The position numbers and the translations under genes were made by a program. Below, piece by piece: positions 58,065 to 64,000 of a stretch of DNA of 64,000 nt (the first letter of the stretch is position 1; each line of letters begins with the position of its first letter). This stretch comes from Dendrobium chrysotoxum (Eukaryota > Streptophyta > Magnoliopsida > Asparagales > Orchidaceae), in assembly GCA_019925795.1 (NCBI GenBank), contig CM034313.1, positions 83,235,663 to 83,299,662 on the forward strand, in the 5' to 3' direction. Below the pieces are notes generated by a model. That model was not told where the DNA came from and did not search any database. It saw nothing but the letters and a program-made list of their open reading frames with translations.

Positions 58065-58420
58065 CAATCCACTACACATCAGTCACGATAATCATTCAAT
58101 CATATCATCAATCAATCAATATATCATATATCACATCATCAGACCTATCAGTTATCAGTCTTTTCAGTCACATATGTCATCAGTCTACTTATCATATATA
58201 TCATCGGTCTATCTATCATCTATCTTATCAGTCATCTATCATATCTATCATCTGTTATCGATCTACTATCTATCATATTTATGATCTGTCATATCTATCA
58301 TATGTCATTGGTCTATCTATCATATCTGGCATCAGTCATATCAATCATCGATCTTATTATATCATTCATCAGTCTTATCAATCATTAGTCATCACTTTCC
58401 ACTCATTAGTCATATATTAC
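58065..58420. repeat. TCATCTATCATATCTATC-type simple repeat in unit B
   Basis: Longer counterpart of 29370-29622. Homology with unit A fades within it. Confidence 0.85.
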
Positions 58421-61400
58421 TCATAAGTCTTCTTAATTATATCAGTACCAATTATATCTATCTCATATAGCACATCGAATCATTCATTTCGCTTTCACAT
58501 ATCATGTATATACTAGCAACATGCATCCTATACACCTCATATACAATTATCTGAACATCTAAGTCTATCTTGTGTGCTCATCAATATGCATGTATTATGC
58601 CAAAATGTATATCATGCCAAATGAATAATAAAAATATGTATATCACATATCTTATATCAAGATTTAGTATATTAGCACCTGATCATTTTGTACTTAGTTT
58701 TTTCCTACTCATTTCAGATAAAACATGATATAAGCCAAACCATTCAGTGAAACTTCAATATAATCTAGTAAAAATGCTTAAAATGATGACATCTACTTCA
58801 TATAAAAAATTATATGGTGAAAATTTATTAAAACGAGAGATATAATATTTTTATCACTTTTAGAAAAGAGAAATATACTAAACTCAAAATCATTGAAACC
58901 AGATGTAGAGTAGAGGTCAGTTACAATGATTAGAGTATCTAGCATTTCTCTACTTATTTCAAATAAAATGGCATATAAGTCAAATCATTCGGTGAAATTT
59001 TACTATAAACAAGTCAAAATACTCAGAATGATGACATCTATCACACATCGCAAGTTATATAATAAAAGTTTACTAAAATAGGAGATATTATATGTTTATC
59101 ACTTTTAGGAGAGAGAAATATATCAAACTCAAAATAATTGAAAATATATATCAAGTAGATGTCACTTACAATGATCAAAATACTTTTTGTAACAGAAGCG
59201 ACAAATGAACAAGCATCGAAAAGCATTCTCTCCTCTTCTCTCTCCCATCTCTCCTCCTCTTTTATTTCCTTCCCAGGTGGGATGCCTTGGAGTAAATGGA
59301 TTGATATATTTTAATATTTAATATCCACCATTTTAAATTAGCTTTGTGGCACTCATTTTCCCAGTGCCTCTATGCTCCTAAGGAAACTTCATGATTCTCT
59401 CAGAATATCTTCTCCTGAGACTAGGCACCGTAGCACTCACTCAAAATCCATTTTTGATCCAAAAACCTGAGAGCTTAGTGTTGGGTCCTTGCCAACCCCG
59501 ATGCCATAGTGGCTCACAGAGTAAATTTTTGGAACAAAAATTTGGGTTATAATAATAACAATCTGCCCATACGAGTGAGGAGAATAGAGCTATAATTAAA
59601 TAGCGTGTTATTAAGAGAGATCATAAAGGGTAAGGCCTCCTGTGAAGTTCAAAATGCTTGACCTAGAATTGCACTGGGGTAAGTCCGACCCTGTTGTCCA
59701 TCTAGCATACTTTAAGCTGGTGGCATCACTAATGGACATCAATAATGTATTGAAGTGTTGGTTACTCTTTATCACCTTCAAAGAATATGCCCTTTGGTAA
59801 TTTTTTTGCCTGCTGTTGGGCATTATAACCTCATTCCCTAAATTTAAGATAATATTTATTACATAGTTTGTGAGTGCTCAAAGGCCATTAAAAAGCTCAC
59901 AGCCCATTGATAAAGATGAGCCAAGAATCAAGTGATACATAAAGAAGTTTAATTACAAGATTCTAGAAGGAGATTTTAGAAGTCAAAAATATGGAGCTAA
60001 TAGTTGCACAGGTTATGTGAAGCCTCCAAGTTCAGGGTTTGGATTAACCTGTTCTCACCCAATTGAAAAAAGGTAAATATTTAATTTTTTACTTTTGAAC
60101 TCATTTGCATGTGTTTGGGAGTACCTTAATGCTTGAAAATGTTGCATGTATTTTAGAATGAGTCACAAGGGTCTAAAGTAAATTTTAACAAAATTTAAGA
60201 AATATTACTATTTGAGTGCCTCAATGTTGAGTATTTGGGTGCCTCAGAGCTGTTATAGTAGCAAATGCTAAATAGTGGCATTACTGCGCTATAGTCTCAA
60301 ATTTTTTTTAAAAATAAACTAACCCTGCAGCACTAGGCCATGCACTTTAAATATAAAATAAAATTACTATTCGATTCATTTTATTCAATCATTAGCAGAT
60401 GCGAGGAGAGAGAGAGAGAGAGAGGGATTTGGAATGAAAAAGAGGGTTTTTGAGTTGATTCGGGTAATTTTTAGCCGACGACCCAGTTAGGAAAGTTGTA
60501 CGAATTGAGGTAGGTCACATTATGTCTATCTTAGTTTTCAAAAATATGAAGTTTTAAATTTTTTGTTTAAATTTTTTTTCTATTATCGAAAAATATAGAT
60601 AACTTTACACTGAAAAAAACTTTCACCGTGTAACTTTTTATATGTTTTAAAGACTAAAATTCTAAATATTTTGAATATTTAAAAAAAAAAAGTTTGCCTC
60701 GCATTTTAGAATTTATATATTTTTTATTAAATAAAAAATAATCTGGACTATGAAAAATAATATTATGGTATGATTAAAGTCTTAAAATAATATCTTACAC
60801 AATCTTTGATATTTTTTAATGTTTTGAAGCTGTGAATTTTATTCAGCAGGATTTTCTATTGTCAATCATTATATAAAACTGTGTAATTTTGATATGTGCT
60901 TAATTATGCTTTAATTATTATAATGTGATAAAATATGTGTGTATATGATTGAAAAATATATACTGGAAGATTTAAGTGGCCAGAATTCTTTAAGATTTTG
61001 TCTGATCGAGAATTGAGTGCATATAATGTATGCTATCGTGGCTAAAAAACCATATTATTGTAGCTATAAGCCATGTTCGGGTGTCTATGGGTATATTTTG
61101 GGGCTATAAGCACAAAAGGGATTTATAAGAGGCATGAATCCTTTGAGATTATGTCTGGGTTCAGGAAAAGAGAAAATTGATATGAATTGTTCTATCTGAT
61201 TCTATGATATGAATTTTAATTTATTAGACTGCTCAGTATTATTGCTTAAATCTTTGAATTACTAATATGCTCTTATTATTGTACAGTGATTTATTACACT
61301 ATAGTTAACTACTTCTAAATATTATGAAAACATTTAATAAAAGAAATATTTCAAAATTTACATCAATATTTATGGCCTGCTAAGCTGGTATAGCTCTATG

Positions 61401-62234
61401 TGATTTTGCTTCTAGTTTTCAGGATATGGGAAAGGGAAGGAACCCGTTGATTAGTAGTTTCAAGAATCAAATGAGGCTATAGGTAATTTTTTATTTTGAT
61501 TTTTGTGCGATCATGGCTAGGTTTTTTTTTGATATTTTGCTCTATAATCTGTTCTATAGCTATGTACTATAGTATAGATCTTGTATATACCATTTTATTA
61601 AAATAAAAAAGGTTTTATGGATGAATTTATTTTCAGTGCTATGGGTATTTTAGTAATTATATAGTTTATTATTTATTTAAAATAAATATTGGAAGAGAAT
61701 CTGAAATATTTTAAAATTAGATCTTGGGATTTGCCTGTCACAGCTCAACATGATAGAAATCTAATTGGGTTGGGTTGTGATAGGTTGCACTGACACACGA
61801 GCTATGAGAAGATCCATTTAGAAATGCCCTTAGTCTTCAACATCCACAAATGTTAGCAAAGGTGTTGGAACTTGTAAACAAACACACCAACACAAAGGAT
61901 TACAACAATGTGATTGAGATATACTCAGCTACTTGCCTCAAAGACCTGGTTGCAATGCTTAATGCATGTTAAAGTTATTGGCATGATAGGAATTACTGAA
62001 TGAATCAGAAGGCAGACAAAAGGCCTCATGTGCCATGAGGATGATGTCATCATGGTCACTAGAGAGTGCTAATGCTGATGAGACTACTAAGAATTAAATG
62101 ACCACTCACTCTTTGAGTGAAAGAAGCACTACACACTACTTGCCCATACATGAATGAAGGTACGCAATTCACTCTTCAGAATCCAACCATCACTCCATTG
62201 TGCCCATCCACGATCAAGTTAGTGGACGCCATCC
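58421..62234. other. AT-rich non-genic stretch
   Basis: No coding content recognised. 58780-59160 repeats a 200-bp phrase (AAAATGATGACATCTACTTC ... TTTTATCACTTTTAGAAAAG) twice about 240 bp apart. A (GA)n run is at 60406-60426. 60990-61160 holds TAAGATTTTGTCTG and GAGATTATGTCTGG, typical of decayed LTR DNA. No exon of the RGLG copy B 5' end is found. Confidence 0.5.
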
Positions 62235-62781
62235 CAAATAATGGAAAAATTATTAGGTGCGGACACCGGATGTAGCTCTACGTCCGGACTCCACTAGAAT
62301 GACGCCACGTATTTAGCACGTGTTATGACAACTTCTGCTTGGCCCGACGACCCGACCCGGATTGGACACGAAAAATTAAAAAAACCTGCCCTTTTTTGAC
62401 TAATTCCTAGGTAATACCGAGTATTTTTTCGGTAATACCGAGTAATTTTTGGTAATACCAAGTAATTCCTAGGTAATACCGAGTAATACCTAGGTAATAC
62501 CGAGTAATACCTAGGTAATACCGAGTAATTCTTCGGTAATACCTAGTAATTCCTAGGTAATACCGAGTAATACCTAGGTAATTCATAGGTAATACCGAGT
62601 AATTCTTTGGTAATACCGAGTAATACCGGAGTAATTCTTCAGTAATACCGCACATGCATCATTTGAACTTCTCGGCGAAACGGGTCGCCGGGTCTTCGGA
62701 TCGCTACGTGGCGCCATTCTAGTGGAGTCCGGACGTAGAGCTACGTCCGGTGTCCGCACCTAATAATTTTTCCAAATAATG
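62235..62781. mobile_element. Mutator-type MITE (529 bp) with GGTAATACCGAG array
   Basis: The element 62244-62772 is flanked by exact 9-bp duplications CAAATAATG (62235-62243, 62773-62781). Terminal repeats of about 70 bp start GAAAAATTATTAGGTGCGGA and continue through GTAGCTCTACGTCCGGACTC, with only a few mismatches. The centre (62410-62650) is an array of GGTAATACCGAGTAATTCCT units. The outer bases match the 12784 MITE, and the TAGCTCTACGTC and GCCACGT blocks match MULE 2. Confidence 0.92.
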
Positions 62782-64000
62782 AGTTCTCTAAGCTTCTAGC
62801 ATCAATGAAGGTAAGAGTTCATACTAAGAACACCTCAAAATATTATGTGTTCTATATCATAAGTATGATACAGAGGAGGGCGAGCACCTATTGGCTTAAT
62901 GGAAGACCCAATAAAGGTGGAAAAAAATAAAATACTTTGTCCTAGATAACCCAAGCAGACGAGTAAGGAAGCCGCCTAGAGAAGATAACAAGAACAAGCC
63001 TATTCTAGCATTCACATAATTAGGGTGGTGCTCACTATTCTCGGAGGAGACAAAATGGAGATGTCTTGGGAAGTGAGTGTCAAGAGACCTCATGTAATAT
63101 TCATCATTAGGAACCCAAGTAATTTATTTTAATGAGGGTTAATTTTAATTTGGTTAGTAGTTATGAGTCTTAGAGTGCTCAATGAAATCTTACGGAAGTT
63201 AAAAAGTGAGCTGGAAATGAATTTTTAAGATTACAAAAATTTTATCTAGGGCTCTGAGGCACTAGGATTGGCAGCATCGTGGCATCCAGCTCTCTGTTTG
63301 GGAGGAAAAAAGAGTGTACATTGCGATATCAGGCGGCGTTTGGTCTCAGGCTATGAGATTCTTGGAGAATCTAGAAGATTCATTGGGAGCGCAATGGTAT
63401 TAAGGATTTGAGCACCACGATGCGAGGTCAGAATAGTGGTTTTTAAATATTAAAATATATAAATCCATTTCGCAAATCGCATTGGACACCCAGCCCTGCC
63501 ATAAAAGAAATGAAGCGAAGGGGGATGAGAACATGAGGGAGAAGGAAAGAGAATAGATTGAACGCCAAGAAGTTGAATTCGTCCATTGGACTTATTCATG
63601 ATATTGTGGAGCACTAAATAGACTTCTGAACTTTTATATCTGATTTCAATTCCAGGAAGTTTATAAAAAATTATGACTAAAAATATATATATATTCTCGA
63701 GTTTTATGAAGTTTTCACTGCGTAAATTTTAATATGTTGTTGTATCCTTTATTTTGAGCATTTTCACTATATGAATTTAAACTTTTATCAATTAATTATT
63801 TTATGCAAACTTTTGAGCATATAATTCAATTGAGATTTTTTTGATAAATGTGATAATTATATAAAAGTCTTAAAATATTCATGTGAATATTGCTGTGAAG
63901 TTATAAATTGAAAGGAAAAAGTACAACAACTATATTGTTATACATATAATATGACTTTTATTGATTACTGATGCATTATTTAAATATTGTATTGAGATCA
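62782..64000. other. Non-genic stretch to window end
   Basis: No gene, clear repeat or inverted repeat recognised. 63230-63450 has words such as GGGCTCTGAGGCACTAGGAT, related to phrases near 60220 and 59350, suggesting an old dispersed repeat. Confidence 0.45.

Larger units (their letters stand above)
40650..58265. repeat. Segmental duplication, unit B
   Basis: Tandem direct copy of unit A. B-specific insertions are 41825-43463, the TIR element 44145-44975, the hAT-like element 47261-47954 and MULE 2 49352-56762. It lacks the LTR element of unit A and shows the empty site. Homology ends in a CATCTATC-rich tract near 58265. Confidence 0.9.

Noticed and set aside
62407..62655. 82-codon frame of repeating YYLGITR units
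   Set aside because: Direct translation of the GGTAATACCGAG array inside a MITE.

Overview
This is nuclear DNA from a flowering plant. It has AT-rich intergenic DNA, genes split by GT-AG introns, plant-specific gene families (RGLG ubiquitin ligase, plant mobile domain, FAR1-type transposase) and a dense load of plant transposons. I cannot fix the species or order. About 10% of the window is host gene, and the rest is transposon-derived or unrecognised AT-rich sequence. Exon coordinates were worked out by eye from splice sites and reading frame.

Layout. (1) 1-1.4 kb: the 5' end of a GID8 (CTLH/GID E3 complex subunit) gene on the minus strand, running off the left edge. (2) 1.4-7.3 kb: AT-rich intergenic DNA with one strong hairpin element. 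(3) 7.4-12.0 kb: a decayed Mutator-like element (MULE 1) with a MuDR-type transposase, a plant mobile domain (PMD) gene and a convergent accessory ORF, followed by two MITEs. (4) 13.9-16.4 kb: the 3' half of a dead copia element. (5) 16.6-32.4 kb: an 11-exon RGLG-type vWA-RING E3 ligase gene on the minus strand (copy A). A gag-only LTR retrotransposon with 5-bp target duplications sits in intron 8, and exon 6 carries a 2-nt insertion. (6) 33-38 kb: non-genic, with a 360-bp direct repeat. (7) 38.2-40.5 kb: the 5' half of another dead copia element, minus strand. (8) 40.7-58.3 kb: a second, direct-orientation copy (B) of the 3' part of the RGLG locus, exons 5-11 plus intron 4. Copy B has its own insertions: a TIR element 13 bp from a splice donor, a hAT-like element, and a 7.4-kb Mutator-like element (MULE 2) with 9-bp target duplications. 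(9) 58.3-64 kb: non-genic, with one 529-bp Mutator-type MITE.

The two RGLG copies are mutual controls: each large insertion in one copy has its empty site in the other, so ends, target duplications and order of events can be read directly. The duplication came first. The gag-only element then entered copy A, and MULE 2, the TIR element and the hAT-like element entered copy B.

The most novel signal is an uncharacterised accessory ORF of about 150-195 codons. It occurs in both MULE 1 and MULE 2, each time on the minus strand just downstream of, and convergent with, a PMD-domain gene, although the two transposases belong to different branches (MuDR-type and FAR1-type). A second signal is that MULE 2 and the two Mutator-type MITEs (12.8 and 62.2 kb) carry internal arrays of a GGTACCGAGC-like or GGTAATACCGAG-like unit, in MULE 2 largely within introns and non-coding gaps.
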